From Bacteroidota bacterium (GTDB lineage: Bacteria > Bacteroidota > Bacteroidia > NS11-12g > UBA955), in the NCBI GenBank assembly GCA_027488835.1, contig JAIYAW010000008.1, positions 62,001-126,000 of the forward strand: DNA of 64,000 nt, read 5' to 3'. Position 1 is the stretch's first letter. Each line of letters opens with the position of its first letter. Below, piece by piece: positions 25,316-35,070 of this stretch. Below the pieces are notes generated by a model. The model worked only from the letters and a program-made list of their open reading frames with translations, did no database searches and was not told where the DNA came from. A program made the position numbers and the translations under genes.

Positions 25316-26671
25316 TTATTCTTTGGAGATTTGTAGGCCAAATTCCGATAAGCGGTAAGATCTTTCCCCGACTTCGATAATATCGCCTTTTTTGTATTTA
25401 CGTAAATTCCTTATTTCATCATCAGTTTGGATGATTGTTCCGCCCGTTTCTCTAGCCAATTGGAAATAATCAAATGGAACATTTCCATTTACACTGCCGC
25501 AAAGTAATATAGAAACAGGTTTTTTGAGGTTTTTTATTAACACCAAATCTTTAATGGGTGCTTCCGCATCGGCAATCATGAGTATGGTATCAATATCTAG
25601 CCATTTTTTTGAAGCACTAATAGCAGCTTCAATGTTGTTTTCAGGAATATCGCCGCCATTTCCATTCTCCATTGCCGTTAATATGGTTTTGAAAATGGTA
25701 TCGAAATTATTGCTATTTACATTGTAAATACCACCCGAACTTCCTGGTCTTTTGATTAATTCGGGAGCACCATTGCCATCGTTGAAAAAGGTAAATCTGC
25801 TATTTTTAAGTACTTCCGAATTGTATTTCAAAAAGAGAAGTACTTGGGCCGAATATGGGCCCATGCTACCAGTAACATCTGTTACGATACACCATTTGCC
25901 GTTGAATGTTTTGTTTACGAGAGCGTCATATTCATTCGTGTTTTTTAGAAACTTTGAATCAAATTTTCCAACACGTTTTCTCTTGGCTTTTATTTTTCTA
26001 GCAACCACACTATCTACCACCAATTTGGTTTCTTTTTCTCTAAACCAAATGGATGGAGTTTTGAATTTCTGACCGTCTTTGCGTTTTTCAGGATCGTTGG
26101 CCAAATAGTATCCAGTTTCAATATAGCGTTTTCGCTTTTTGTATATTATTTTTTCGGGAATATTAATGAAAGTATCTCTGTAAGTTCCAATAGTATAACT
26201 GATTAATCCTTTTTCTTTTTTTACTTTTTCAGTAGGTTTTGATTTGTAAAAAATGATAAATCCATGAAATAGTTTTTTAGCATCGTCCTCCGTTTTTGCT
26301 TTGTTTTGTTCAAATGCCCGAAATTGAATTCCTTTTAAAACAAACAATTCTGGCCATAGTGTTTTTAGGTTTTCGTAACGATTTCTATTCAACAATGGTT
26401 GATTGAAAGTATCTACTTCCCTGTATTTGGTATAAACCAAATGAACTGTTAAGATTGTTCTGTCGTTGGGTAAATTGGGCAAAGTTTTAGATTTGAATTC
26501 AGATGAAGAAAACTCCATTGGTAAATAAACAATATTGGTATCTGATACAATGGGGTGACTACCTACAACCATTGGTTTCATTTTCATTAATTTTTCTACG
26601 TTGGTTTGTGCAAAGGCAGTGTTCCCCCCTGAAGAAATGAAAAAAAACAATATGATTGCAAAAATTCTCAA
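25316..26671 (-). CDS. Secreted von Willebrand factor A-like protein
   Basis: 451 residues. TTG start at 26671 overlaps the bshB1 stop (TTGA); it is the only start that keeps the signal peptide (RIFAIILFFFISSGG, cleavage near FAQ). Residues 23-240 are an unassigned region rich in Lys and Tyr. From about 260 a vWA-like fold begins: CIVTDVTGSMGPY is a MIDAS-type DxTxS motif, and WLDIDTILMIADAEAPIKDL and ISILLCGSVNG-like strands follow. Such domains bind metal and protein partners. No ATPase or other vWA partner gene is adjacent. Function unknown; likely periplasmic or surface. Confidence 0.8.
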   Translation of the reverse strand: MRIFAIILFFFISSGGNTAFAQTNVEKLMKMKPMVVGSHPIVSDTNIVYLPMEFSSSEFKSKTLPNLPNDRTILTVHLVYTKYREVDTFNQPLLNRNRYENLKTLWPELFVLKGIQFRAFEQNKAKTEDDAKKLFHGFIIFYKSKPTEKVKKEKGLISYTIGTYRDTFINIPEKIIYKKRKRYIETGYYLANDPEKRKDGQKFKTPSIWFREKETKLVVDSVVARKIKAKRKRVGKFDSKFLKNTNEYDALVNKTFNGKWCIVTDVTGSMGPYSAQVLLFLKYNSEVLKNSRFTFFNDGNGAPELIKRPGSSGGIYNVNSNNFDTIFKTILTAMENGNGGDIPENNIEAAISASKKWLDIDTILMIADAEAPIKDLVLIKNLKKPVSILLCGSVNGNVPFDYFQLARETGGTIIQTDDEIRNLRKYKKGDIIEVGERSYRLSEFGLQISKE

Positions 26672-27384
26672 AGTGTGGTCATCAAATTTTCAATACCCAA
26701 GGGCCTATCTATTTTAAATCCTTCACCGTATTTAACGCCAATTAAACGCCCATATTCTAGAGCGCGCCCTTCGAGAAAATCAAGAAATTCCTTGCTGCTT
26801 ATTGGTGTATTTGGCTCGGGGCTATTGGGGTCGTAAAACTGGCTTTTAAATGCCATTATTCCCTCTATTTTTTTTGTGTAAAATTCAGAAACATCTATAA
26901 TAAAATCGGGGCCAATGTTATAATCTTGGATATAAAAGTATGTTGCTTTTGGTCGGTGTGCTTCTTGAGGGACATTGTTCAGCGAGGTTTCAATTTTAGG
27001 CAATCCAGCAAGGAAACAAGCTCTTGAAATTAAGGCTGATGCTCTTCCATGGTCTGGATGTCTGTCGCGCATTGCATTGGCAAAAACAATTTTTGGTTTT
27101 GCGGCACGAATTTCAGTGATAATGGTTTTTAGTGTCGCTTCGTTTTCTTCAAAAAATCCATCGCCAAGGTTTAAGTTTTTCCTAAAAGAAACGCCCAAAA
27201 TGTGTGCACTGTTGTTCGCTTCTTCAAGTCGAATTTCTGCAGTACCTCTTGTTCCTAATTCCCCTTGTGTCAAATCAACAATGCCGGCAGTGTATCCCAT
27301 GCTGATGTGCTTTAAAATAGTTCCAGAGCAAGCGAGTTCAATGTCGTCTGGATGGGCAGCTATGGCTAAGATATCAACTTTCAT
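26668..27384 (-). CDS. bshB1: Bacillithiol biosynthesis deacetylase BshB1
   Basis: About 238 residues of the LmbE/PIG-L zinc deacetylase family. It removes the acetyl group from GlcNAc-malate during synthesis of the thiol bacillithiol. The zinc site AHPDDIEL with the later RDRHPDHGRA (His ligand) is intact, and LNLGDGFFEENE and the long PDFIIDVSEFYTKKIEGIMAFKSQF segment are typical of BshB1. The frame opens with TTG at 27387, but ATG at 27384 shares TGATG with the preceding stop and is preferred. bshA and bshC are not in the window. Confidence 0.93.
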   Translation of the reverse strand: MKVDILAIAAHPDDIELACSGTILKHISMGYTAGIVDLTQGELGTRGTAEIRLEEANNSAHILGVSFRKNLNLGDGFFEENEATLKTIITEIRAAKPKIVFANAMRDRHPDHGRASALISRACFLAGLPKIETSLNNVPQEAHRPKATYFYIQDYNIGPDFIIDVSEFYTKKIEGIMAFKSQFYDPNSPEPNTPISSKEFLDFLEGRALEYGRLIGVKYGEGFKIDRPLGIENLMTTL

Positions 27385-28376
27385 CAATATGATAAACTAG
27401 GAGGAGGGAAAAATATTACGTTTTGCAAAGTATTGCCAACTGCGAATAAGGTATTTTTATCAATGCTTCCAATATTGTCGTCATGGGTATGCCAATAAGG
27501 TGCAAATCCTGTTTGTGGGTTGTATTGAATGATGTCGATCATCGGTATTTTTGTTGCCTCATAAACGTATTTGTGATCGTCGATAATTTGACCAATTGTA
27601 TTTCCAACGAAATAATTGGCATGGCCTAATTCTTGGGCAACAGCCCAAATATGAACAAGAGCAAAATTTCCCCAAGTATTTGAGTTTTCTTCCCACATAA
27701 ATTGGGCATCTTTTCCTCCAACCATATCCAGTAAAACGCCAAAGTTTGCAGTGTAATTTGGAGAGTGCAAATTTTTACCCCAGTATTGACTTCCCAAACA
27801 AAAAGAGTTTTCGAATTCGCTTTTGCCATAATCTTCGGCATCGAAGAAAATAATATCAATGCCAATATCTGGTTTTGAAATGCTTAAGTTTCTTGCAATT
27901 TCAAGCAAAACAGCAACTCCTGAGGCGCCATCATTTGCAGCGTCAATTGGTTTGTCCGCGTCTATATCGTCTTGATCGCCCCAAGGTCTAGAATCCCAAT
28001 GAGAAGCAAATAAAATACGTTTGGTTGCTTTTGGATTAAAAGTGCCAATGATGTTATAAACAGGAATTCGTTTTTTGTCATAAGTAACTGCGCTCCCTTT
28101 TTGAAAGATTGCTGTATCCGAATAGCTATTTAATTTTTGATAAAGCCAATTTGCACATTTTTCATGTTCTTTTGTTCCGGAAACGCGATATCCAAAACTC
28201 AATTGTTTTTGAATAAAAGCAAAGGCGCTGTCTTGTGAAAAACCAGAAACGGGTTTGGTTACAATTTTAACTTCAACTTCTTCTGAATTGTTGTTTTTTG
28301 TATTGTTTGTGCAACTGTTTGTTATGCAGATTAATGAGATGCAAATAGCAGTAAAAATGACAAGTTTAAATTTCAT
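27384..28376 (-). CDS. M28-family glutaminyl-peptide cyclotransferase-like lipoprotein
   Basis: 330 residues. N-terminal hydrophobic segment ending in TNSC suggests a lipoprotein. The M28 zinc fold is clear: FASHWDSRPWGDQ, DAANDGASGVAVLLEIAR, FFDAEDYG, LLDMVGGKD and the late YWHTHDD. The WDSRPW and FDAEDYG forms are those of glutaminyl cyclases that convert N-terminal Gln to pyroglutamate, rather than aminopeptidases. In Bacteroidota such enzymes act on exported proteins whose mature N-terminus is Gln, which fits several signal peptides in this window that end ...Q. It heads the bshB1-vWA run. Confidence 0.82.
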   Translation of the reverse strand: MKFKLVIFTAICISLICITNSCTNNTKNNNSEEVEVKIVTKPVSGFSQDSAFAFIQKQLSFGYRVSGTKEHEKCANWLYQKLNSYSDTAIFQKGSAVTYDKKRIPVYNIIGTFNPKATKRILFASHWDSRPWGDQDDIDADKPIDAANDGASGVAVLLEIARNLSISKPDIGIDIIFFDAEDYGKSEFENSFCLGSQYWGKNLHSPNYTANFGVLLDMVGGKDAQFMWEENSNTWGNFALVHIWAVAQELGHANYFVGNTIGQIIDDHKYVYEATKIPMIDIIQYNPQTGFAPYWHTHDDNIGSIDKNTLFAVGNTLQNVIFFPPPSLSY

Positions 28377-28391
28377 AAAATTTTAATTTTA

Positions 28392-28399
28392 CAAAGGTA
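28392..28399 (-). promoter_or_regulatory. -7 element of the cyclotransferase-bshB1-vWA run
   Basis: Reverse-strand TACCTTTG ends 16 bases before the ATG. TTTA at exactly 19 bases upstream (28422-28419) is a weak -33 candidate. Confidence 0.5.
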
Positions 28400-28490
28400 G
28401 TTGATTCTATTTAAAAGGTAAAGATACTGAATTTTATATTAGATTAACGCTCTTTTTACATGATGGAATTTGTGAAGAACTTGCAATTGT

Positions 28491-28543
28491 TTTGCACGTG
28501 GTGAAAAGTATGATAATTTTTGCATTAAATATGTCTATTTTCG
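28491..28543 (+). promoter_or_regulatory. Promoter candidates of yicC
   Basis: Two overlapping options: TTTG (28491-28494), 19 bases, then TAATTTTTG (28514-28522, one base longer than consensus); and TATTTTCG at 28536-28543, ten bases before the ATG, like the TTCG variant before recR and ald. Confidence 0.4.
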
Positions 28544-28553
28544 CCTATTAAAC

Positions 28554-29441
28554 ATGTCAATAAAAATTCAAAGTATGACAGGCTTCGGGAGGGCAGTCAT
28601 AGAAAACGATAAACTCAAAGCAACCTGCGAAATTAAAGCACTTAACGGGAGATACTTTGAAGCCGACATTCGCTTGCCAAAATTCTTATATGAAATCGAT
28701 GCTTCTATGCGTAGAATGTTATCGGAAAAATTAGAAAGAGGTACAATAACTTGTGTTTTTAACATAAAAATTGTAGATGAACAAAACTCATCTCAAGAAA
28801 TTCAGATTAACGAAGCTTTAGCAAAAAGATATTTGGATGCTTTGCAAACGTTAAGCAATAATTTAAATGTTGAATTTAGTGATCCTTTTCGAGAAATTAT
28901 TCGCGTTCCTGAGGTTATTGGAACTGCAGATCGTGAAATTTCTGATGATATCAAAGATCAGATCAAGGAGTTAACAATGATGGCTGCTGACAATTTGATC
29001 AAATTCAGAGAAATTGAAGGCGTTGCTACAGGTGAAAAACTATTGCAATTGGTTCAAAGTATTTCACAAGATTTAATACTGGTTGAAAATGAAGAAGATG
29101 CCCGCAAAGAAGCTTTGAAGGAGCGAATTTATGGCAACTTGATGGAACATGTTAAAGAAGAATTACTTGATCCAAATCGGTTGGAACAGGAAATTTTGAT
29201 TTATTTAGATAAATGGGATATTGCTGAGGAGAAGCAACGCTTGAGTCAACATATAAATTATTTTATCACCACCTTGAAAACCGAACCCAAGGGTCGAAAA
29301 TTGAATTTTATTGCTCAAGAAATGGGCAGAGAAATGAATACTATGGGTGTGAAGAGCAATTATTTTCCTATGCAGCAGGCGGTAGTCCAAATGAAGGAGA
29401 AGCTTGAACAGATTAAAGAACAAGTTCTGAATTTGGCATAA
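28554..29441 (+). CDS. yicC: YicC/YloC family protein (endoribonuclease-like)
   Basis: 295 residues. The opening MSIKIQSMTGFGRA and the C-terminal LNFIAQEMGREMNTMGVKSN block are diagnostic of YicC/YloC. The family has been described as an endoribonuclease affecting small RNA and stationary-phase behaviour; that role is from the family, not seen here. Length is normal. It begins a rightward run in which small gaps and ATGA overlaps join it to two secreted proteins, though a functional relation to them is not evident. Confidence 0.93.
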   Translation: MSIKIQSMTGFGRAVIENDKLKATCEIKALNGRYFEADIRLPKFLYEIDASMRRMLSEKLERGTITCVFNIKIVDEQNSSQEIQINEALAKRYLDALQTLSNNLNVEFSDPFREIIRVPEVIGTADREISDDIKDQIKELTMMAADNLIKFREIEGVATGEKLLQLVQSISQDLILVENEEDARKEALKERIYGNLMEHVKEELLDPNRLEQEILIYLDKWDIAEEKQRLSQHINYFITTLKTEPKGRKLNFIAQEMGREMNTMGVKSNYFPMQQAVVQMKEKLEQIKEQVLNLA

Positions 29442-29457
29442 TTTAAAAGTTATAACA

Positions 29458-31290
29458 ATGAATTTTATGAAATTTAGATTGTTTGTAATTCTGAGTTTAT
29501 TAATCCCGTTGGGATTATTCGCTCAAAAAAACGGGTCAGAAAATAGAAAATTAGCCGACGCAAAATTCAATCTGTTTCATGTAAAGGATTATACTTTTGA
29601 TGAAGGTGATTTTGCACTTTTTCTAAGTTCAATTAAGCCAAATTTGTCCGACAAAAAGCAAAACAATATCATTGCTAATTTTGATTGGACTTCGGAATAT
29701 TTGATTAAAAAAGGAATAGAATACAAGTATGTAGATTCTTTGAAGTATGGAAAGATATTAGATATGGTTGATAAAGCATCCAATAATTTTTACGATATCA
29801 AAAGGATAAAAATGGTATTGAAATTTATTGACAGTTTATCGCCCGAAGTATTAGCGAAGACAAAATTTATTCAAAATGTTTCACCTTTCTCAGATTTCTT
29901 CGATAAATCAATTGTTTATATACTTGATGATATTTTTGAGGGACTTGATGCATCTGCTCTGATAGATATTGAAATTCAAAATCAAATTGATGCTGTTAGG
30001 GCTTCTAAGAAATACGTTTACAACCAATATAAATTAGGGGGGGATTACAGTGGCAAAAAAGGTTTGGGTGAAAGTGAAATTGATGAGCGTGTAAGTTTTT
30101 CAAGTTCTTTTGATGTTAAATCTACGATGAAGCGTTTTTTGGATTCTATCAATGTTTTAGATAAAACATTGAATGGAAAACTCAATACTGAAAAGCAAGC
30201 CGATTGGAATCAATTCAAAGCATACATTGACTTTCTTGTCAAGAATAATGTTGTTTATTATTCAAATTACGGAGTTTGGGAGGTTTCAGACGATATAGTG
30301 AATTCCCTGATGGATGATTTGTATTTTATTGACAAAAGAATGAATGAAAATGCCACCAATTATTGGATGTTATATAATTCGGGTAATTTTTTTGATACAA
30401 CTTTAAATTTGGAAAGAATTGGAATCTCTACCCGCGCTGTATTAAAAGAGTATTATCCCATGGCTACTGTAAATAGAATTTGGATAGAATTCGATACTGT
30501 ATTTGTAAAAGATGATAGGAATGATTTTGAAAGTAACGATACAGCAAATTTAATTGTTTGGCAAGTAAATCCAGATTCAATGTTTATGGTCCAACTTTTG
30601 ATGAATGATGATTATAACGTAATCGCAGATTCTACCGCAGCTATTGAAGATTCAACTGCAGTGGATTATAGCTCAAGGAAATTATTGAATTCGAGAACAT
30701 TTGGAGTGGAACCTTTTGCTATGAAGTTTTATAACAATTTCAATGAAATCAATGAAGTTTTAAAATCTGAGGGATTTAAAGAAATGGCGAACCTAAATAC
30801 TGTTGGGTTATCTTTTGTGTTTCAGCAAAGTGATGATGACACTCGTTTTCGTTTTTCTTATGGTAGAACCTTGGCTACCGATCAAAATTCTGAAATTAAC
30901 GAAACTTATTGGGGTGATAATTTCATGTTCTCAACCGAATCTACCATTCTCAATAAGAGGTTTGCAACTTTATCATTGATAACGAATTTGAGTTATATGA
31001 GAAATAGTATGACATTTTATAATGGGTTTCAAATGGGCGATCCTTTGATAACAAATCCTCAAGAAATTTATCAAGTCACCAAGAATTCATTTTTATACGG
31101 TTTGGGATTGAACGGTAAAATTGGATTTAGTAAATTCCATTTGATTGGTGAAGTAGGTTATCTATGGGATTATGGGGATGGTCGATGGAAATACAACGAC
31201 AATTACATCAATGGCAAAGGCCGTATGTCGAACAGGGGATTATATTTCTCAGTTGGTTTAGGAGTTAATATTTATCAGAAATACAAATGA
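29458..31290 (+). CDS. Secreted protein of unknown function, first of an unknown pair
   Basis: 610 residues with a signal peptide (FRLFVILSLLIPLGLFAQ, cleavage before KN). Residues about 30-300 are mainly helical and rich in Asp, Ser and Lys (YKYVDSLKYGKILDMVDKASNNF). Residues about 330-430 hold a charged Asp-rich region, DTVFVKDDRNDFESNDTAN and AAIEDSTAVDYS. The last 150 residues alternate hydrophobic and aromatic residues and end in LYFSVGLGVNIYQKYK, like outer-membrane beta strands. No family recognised. Its stop overlaps the start of the next gene (ATGA), so both proteins are probably made together. Confidence 0.7.
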   Translation: MNFMKFRLFVILSLLIPLGLFAQKNGSENRKLADAKFNLFHVKDYTFDEGDFALFLSSIKPNLSDKKQNNIIANFDWTSEYLIKKGIEYKYVDSLKYGKILDMVDKASNNFYDIKRIKMVLKFIDSLSPEVLAKTKFIQNVSPFSDFFDKSIVYILDDIFEGLDASALIDIEIQNQIDAVRASKKYVYNQYKLGGDYSGKKGLGESEIDERVSFSSSFDVKSTMKRFLDSINVLDKTLNGKLNTEKQADWNQFKAYIDFLVKNNVVYYSNYGVWEVSDDIVNSLMDDLYFIDKRMNENATNYWMLYNSGNFFDTTLNLERIGISTRAVLKEYYPMATVNRIWIEFDTVFVKDDRNDFESNDTANLIVWQVNPDSMFMVQLLMNDDYNVIADSTAAIEDSTAVDYSSRKLLNSRTFGVEPFAMKFYNNFNEINEVLKSEGFKEMANLNTVGLSFVFQQSDDDTRFRFSYGRTLATDQNSEINETYWGDNFMFSTESTILNKRFATLSLITNLSYMRNSMTFYNGFQMGDPLITNPQEIYQVTKNSFLYGLGLNGKIGFSKFHLIGEVGYLWDYGDGRWKYNDNYINGKGRMSNRGLYFSVGLGVNIYQKYK

Positions 31291-33185
31291 AAAAGGGCAT
31301 AGTTTACACATTGACTTTTTGTTGTATTCAATTTTTATGTGCGCAAAATGTCCCTCATGGAATAAAATTAGATTTAAATCATCTTGATTTTAGTAAAGAT
31401 GCAGGCATGAAAACAATGTACGAAGCTGCAAGAAATGCAAGGGTTGTTTTTGATGGTGAAAATCATTCAATGACTGAATTGAATTCCAGGTTGGAATTTT
31501 CAATGATGAAGGGTTTGTATGAAAATTGTGGTTATCGCAATTTTATTGTAGAAATGAGCGGAAATAGGGCTTATTATATGGAGCAATATATTTGTAAAAA
31601 CGATTCGAATGCTCGTCGTTTGTTAAATTCTATATCTTCAGAAAAATACATGCGGTTTTTCGATCATATGAATAATTGGATGCAAAAAGTTCCTGAAAAA
31701 GATAGGATTCATATTTATGGATTGGATGTTGAACGATTTTATGATTTAAGTTTACAAAGGTTAGTCGATCATTTAAATTCAATAAAAATTAAAATTCCTA
31801 AAAATCTTTTTCCCTCTGTTAATGCTGCAAAACTATTGGCTAAGGATTTGTTAAAAACAAATGAGGAATATCAAACTTATTTCAATACGAGTAGCAAGAA
31901 AAGTTTACATGGTGATTATGCATATGGGTCTGATTATCCAGAACCTAATGAAAGGCACACACTTTCAATTATTGATTCAATGACTAAGCAATTGTCTATG
32001 TACAAAATCTGGTTAGGTTCTGATTATGAAACATTTAAAACCAACTTGACTTCGCTTCAGGAATATTTTAAATGGATTAAACTTGAAAACGATGCACAGC
32101 AATATTTGTGGAGAGAAGAGTACATGGGTAGGAAGTTTCAGCAAATATTAGCTGCAGACACAAACCAAAAGTTTTTTGGCCAGTTCGGTCGTTGCCATGT
32201 AGCTTATTCAAAACAAGACAATGATTGTGGTTGGTATAATTATCATAGTCTGTGCAACAAAATACGCACAAATTACTTTCGTGGAGATTCAAGTAAAATT
32301 GTAAGTATTGCTTTGTTTTACAGAGATGAGGAAGAACAATTGTCGGCAGTGGATTTAGAAAACAACTCAATCATGCTAGAAGAAGTACGTTCAATTAAAA
32401 ATATTTCATCAAAAATACATTTGCTTTTTGATTTGTACGATACAACCAATCAATTCGTTGAGTTGAAGAAAAAGTTTCGCTTTGTTCTGTTAAGTGGTTC
32501 CGATGTGGTTGAATTGCCTTCAATTAGAAAAGGAGATACAACCAAAAAAATAGATTTAGTCTTCAGTGAAAGTAGTCATGGCAGAAAGCGAAGATTCACT
32601 TTTAATATATTGGGTCTCTCTTTTTTGAAGATTAATTTGACGAATTTTCAAAACCATATTGAAAGTGTAAATTTTGGCAATACGATTAAAAATCCTTCTA
32701 ATTGGTATTTTAATCATAGTTTAGGTTATCAGCATGGTTTTATTAAAACGGAATTAATGTGTTTTTATAGCTTAGGTAACGACGAAACCTTGCTAGATTT
32801 GCCATCAGGTTCACTGCACTATTCAGCTGGAGGAGCAATTGGTTCATTGGGTGTTTCATTTGATGTTTCGAACTTTTCATTTGATGTTATGGCTGATTGT
32901 GGCGTGTTTTCACAGAAGATAAAGAATGACCCAAAGTCACCAGATATAGCAAGTGCTAGCAGCAATATTGTAAATATCGTGTCCAACTCATTTGTATATG
33001 GTGGACATATTGGTTGTGATTATCATTTTTCCGATGCAAGTATAGGAATGTCATATCAAATGATGTTTCAGCCACAAGATGATATTTGGAGGTATCAGCA
33101 CAGTCAATACGTCTATCAGAATTTTGGAAAAATAAATGGTTCGCTGGTTTGGAATGTCTCTTTGTTGATGAAATTAAAATTATAG
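31287..33185 (+). CDS. Secreted protein with an erythromycin-esterase/ChaN-like N-terminal domain
   Basis: 632 residues with a signal peptide (TLTFCCIQFLCAQ). From about residue 50 the pattern FDGENHSMTELNSRLEFSMM, then YRNFIVEMSGNRAYYMEQYI, later IHIYGLDVERFYD and FGQFGRCHVAYS, follows the order Glu/His - Glu - Arg - Glu - His seen in EreA/EreB and relatives (TIKI/ChaN-like fold). I infer a distant member, with active-site residues apparently kept; the substrate is unknown and resistance should not be assumed. After about residue 420 a beta-rich C-terminal region (SLGYQHGF, SLHYSAGGAIGSLGVSFDV) looks like a barrel or adhesin module. Coupled to the preceding secreted gene. Confidence 0.62.
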   Translation: MKKGIVYTLTFCCIQFLCAQNVPHGIKLDLNHLDFSKDAGMKTMYEAARNARVVFDGENHSMTELNSRLEFSMMKGLYENCGYRNFIVEMSGNRAYYMEQYICKNDSNARRLLNSISSEKYMRFFDHMNNWMQKVPEKDRIHIYGLDVERFYDLSLQRLVDHLNSIKIKIPKNLFPSVNAAKLLAKDLLKTNEEYQTYFNTSSKKSLHGDYAYGSDYPEPNERHTLSIIDSMTKQLSMYKIWLGSDYETFKTNLTSLQEYFKWIKLENDAQQYLWREEYMGRKFQQILAADTNQKFFGQFGRCHVAYSKQDNDCGWYNYHSLCNKIRTNYFRGDSSKIVSIALFYRDEEEQLSAVDLENNSIMLEEVRSIKNISSKIHLLFDLYDTTNQFVELKKKFRFVLLSGSDVVELPSIRKGDTTKKIDLVFSESSHGRKRRFTFNILGLSFLKINLTNFQNHIESVNFGNTIKNPSNWYFNHSLGYQHGFIKTELMCFYSLGNDETLLDLPSGSLHYSAGGAIGSLGVSFDVSNFSFDVMADCGVFSQKIKNDPKSPDIASASSNIVNIVSNSFVYGGHIGCDYHFSDASIGMSYQMMFQPQDDIWRYQHSQYVYQNFGKINGSLVWNVSLLMKLKL

Positions 33186-33251
33186 GAGTGAGTTTTCAAT
33201 GTCTGAATTTTGGTAAGCCAATATTAAATTTTAAATTAAAAATAAAATAAA

Positions 33252-33986
33252 ATGATTCAATCTATTCCAAATTTGATCACTTTAGGCAATTTGTCTTGTG
33301 GTTTATTGGGTATTACAATGGTAATGCAAGGAAATCCGTTCGCTGGGTTTCTTTTTATGATATTAGGTGCAATTCTTGATTTTTTTGATGGATTTGTGGC
33401 ACGCTTGTTAAAGGCAGATGGTGAACTTGGAAAGCAGTTAGATAGTATGGCAGATGTGGTTACATTTGGTGTATTGCCAGGATTGATTTGGCGATATTAT
33501 ATACAAAATCAAGGATATTGTTCGGCTTCAGGATTTTGTATCAATAATTATGTATGGATGTTTATTCCACTCGGGGCAGCTTATCGATTAGCAAAGTTTA
33601 ATATTGATACCCGTCAAACAACAGGATTCTTAGGAGTCCCTACACCTATTACGGGGTTGGCTTTGGCATCTTGGAGTTGGATTATGTATTCAATGGGTAA
33701 ACCAACTTTTTCGGTATTGGATGTTCGTGAGATTTTGACTCATTTTTATTTTTGGCTGTATGTCCCAATTTTGGCTTCATATATGATGATTTCTGATTTT
33801 CCTATGTTGGCTTTGAAGTTTAAAAGTGGCGATCCATTAAACAAGTGGAAATATGCACTTTTGGGTCTTGGAATCATAAGTATTGCATTGTTTGGAGCGG
33901 CTGGTGTTGCAGTTTTTTATTTTATTTATATACTTATATCATTTATTGCGAACTTTGCAATACAAAAACAATCTATTAATTTATGA
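33252..33986 (+). CDS. pssA: CDP-diacylglycerol-serine O-phosphatidyltransferase
   Basis: 244 residues, about seven membrane helices. The CDP-alcohol phosphotransferase motif is complete at about residues 45-70: D-x2-DG-x2-AR-x8-G-x3-D-x3-D, seen as [20 protein letters not shown] followed by [19 protein letters not shown] and the long N-terminal [17 protein letters not shown] are typical of PssA type II, which makes phosphatidylserine for phosphatidylethanolamine. It starts 66 bases after the secreted pair. ATGA overlap with purE. No psd gene is next to it. Confidence 0.93.
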   Translation: MIQSIPNLITLGNLSCGLLGITMVMQGNPFAGFLFMILGAILDFFDGFVARLLKADGELGKQLDSMADVVTFGVLPGLIWRYYIQNQGYCSASGFCINNYVWMFIPLGAAYRLAKFNIDTRQTTGFLGVPTPITGLALASWSWIMYSMGKPTFSVLDVREILTHFYFWLYVPILASYMMISDFPMLALKFKSGDPLNKWKYALLGLGIISIALFGAAGVAVFYFIYILISFIANFAIQKQSINL

Positions 33987-34495
33987 AAGTTGGAATAATT
34001 ATGGGTAGCGATAGCGATTTGCCAGTGATGCAAGAAGCAGCAATAATATTAAGTCAATTGGGCGTTGAATATCAACTCACCATAGTGTCTGCCCACAGAA
34101 CACCAAATCGCTTGGTAGATTACGGCAAAAATGCCCACAACAATGGAATTGGTGTTATTATAGCAGGAGCAGGTGGGGCTGCCCATTTGCCAGGAATGAT
34201 TGCAGCTTTCACACACTTGCCTGTAATTGGTGTTCCAGTGAAGTCTAGTAATATGAGTGGTTTAGATAGTTTATATTCAATTGTACAAATGCCTCCAGGT
34301 GTTCCTGTAGCCACTGTTGCTATCAATGGAGCCCGGAATGCAGGAATTTTGGCGGCACAAATTATAGGGATTTCAAATGAGGAGGTTGCGAATTCCGTAA
34401 TCGAATTTAAAGATTCAATGAATACTGAGGTATTAGAAAAAGCAGCCAAGGTTGAAGAAATTGGGTATCAAAATTATTTGAACCTTAAAAAATGA
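33983..34495 (+). CDS. purE: N5-carboxyaminoimidazole ribonucleotide mutase
   Basis: 170 residues, class I PurE, converting N5-CAIR to CAIR in purine synthesis. The nucleotide site [15 protein letters not shown], the catalytic SAHRTP, and the central [15 protein letters not shown] and [30 protein letters not shown] blocks are all conserved. purK is not adjacent. It is joined by ATGA overlaps at both ends, to pssA and to the DUF3109 gene, so regulation is probably shared by position rather than pathway. Confidence 0.96.
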   Translation: MKVGIIMGSDSDLPVMQEAAIILSQLGVEYQLTIVSAHRTPNRLVDYGKNAHNNGIGVIIAGAGGAAHLPGMIAAFTHLPVIGVPVKSSNMSGLDSLYSIVQMPPGVPVATVAINGARNAGILAAQIIGISNEEVANSVIEFKDSMNTEVLEKAAKVEEIGYQNYLNLKK

Positions 34496-35070
34496 TTATT
34501 GTTGGCAACGCCCTCATTTCTGAGGATGTATTAGAAAGAAAATTTGCTTGTCAAATTAACAAATGCAAGGGTGAATGTTGTGTGCAAGGAGATGCTGGCG
34601 CACCTTTGCTGAAAGAAGAAGCTGATATTATACTTGATATTTACGATGAGATTGAGCCTTACTTGAGTGTTGAAGGCATTAATGTGATTAAAGATCATGG
34701 ATATGTAACCAGAGATATTGATGGTGATTTGGTTACTGTTTGCAGACCTTCGGGAGAGTGTGTTTTTGTCGTGTATGAAGATAATGGTATCGCTTCATGT
34801 GGTATTGAAAAAGCATTCACAGATGGAAAGATTGATTTCAAGAAACCAATAAGTTGTCATTTATATCCAATAAGAGCCAAAAAATATGGATCTTATGTTG
34901 CCATGAATTATCATCATTGGGATATTTGCGGTGATGCTTGCAGCGCAGGTTCAGAATTGAACATTCCAGTATATGAATTTTTGAAAGAACCGTTGATTCG
35001 CAAAATGGGTGAGGACTGGTATCAAGAACTATGCGATGTTGCGAGAGATTGGCGAAATAGGGAAGTTTAA
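34492..35070 (+). CDS. DUF3109 family cysteine-rich protein
   Basis: 192 residues, no signal peptide or membrane helix. Cysteines are arranged as [15 protein letters not shown] (about 20-30), [16 protein letters not shown] and CGDACSAG, close to the YkgJ/zinc- or iron-sulfur-binding pattern. The DUF3109 assignment rests on this cysteine order and length. It could bind an Fe-S cluster or zinc; no activity is known. It follows purE with an ATGA overlap, and its stop shares TTAA with the convergent prenyltransferase gene. Confidence 0.8.
   Translation: MIIVGNALISEDVLERKFACQINKCKGECCVQGDAGAPLLKEEADIILDIYDEIEPYLSVEGINVIKDHGYVTRDIDGDLVTVCRPSGECVFVVYEDNGIASCGIEKAFTDGKIDFKKPISCHLYPIRAKKYGSYVAMNYHHWDICGDACSAGSELNIPVYEFLKEPLIRKMGEDWYQELCDVARDWRNREV

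Noticed and set aside
31287-33185. Macrolide resistance gene
   Set aside because: Resemblance to erythromycin esterase is distant, the protein is exported and has a large extra domain, so a resistance call would be unsupported.
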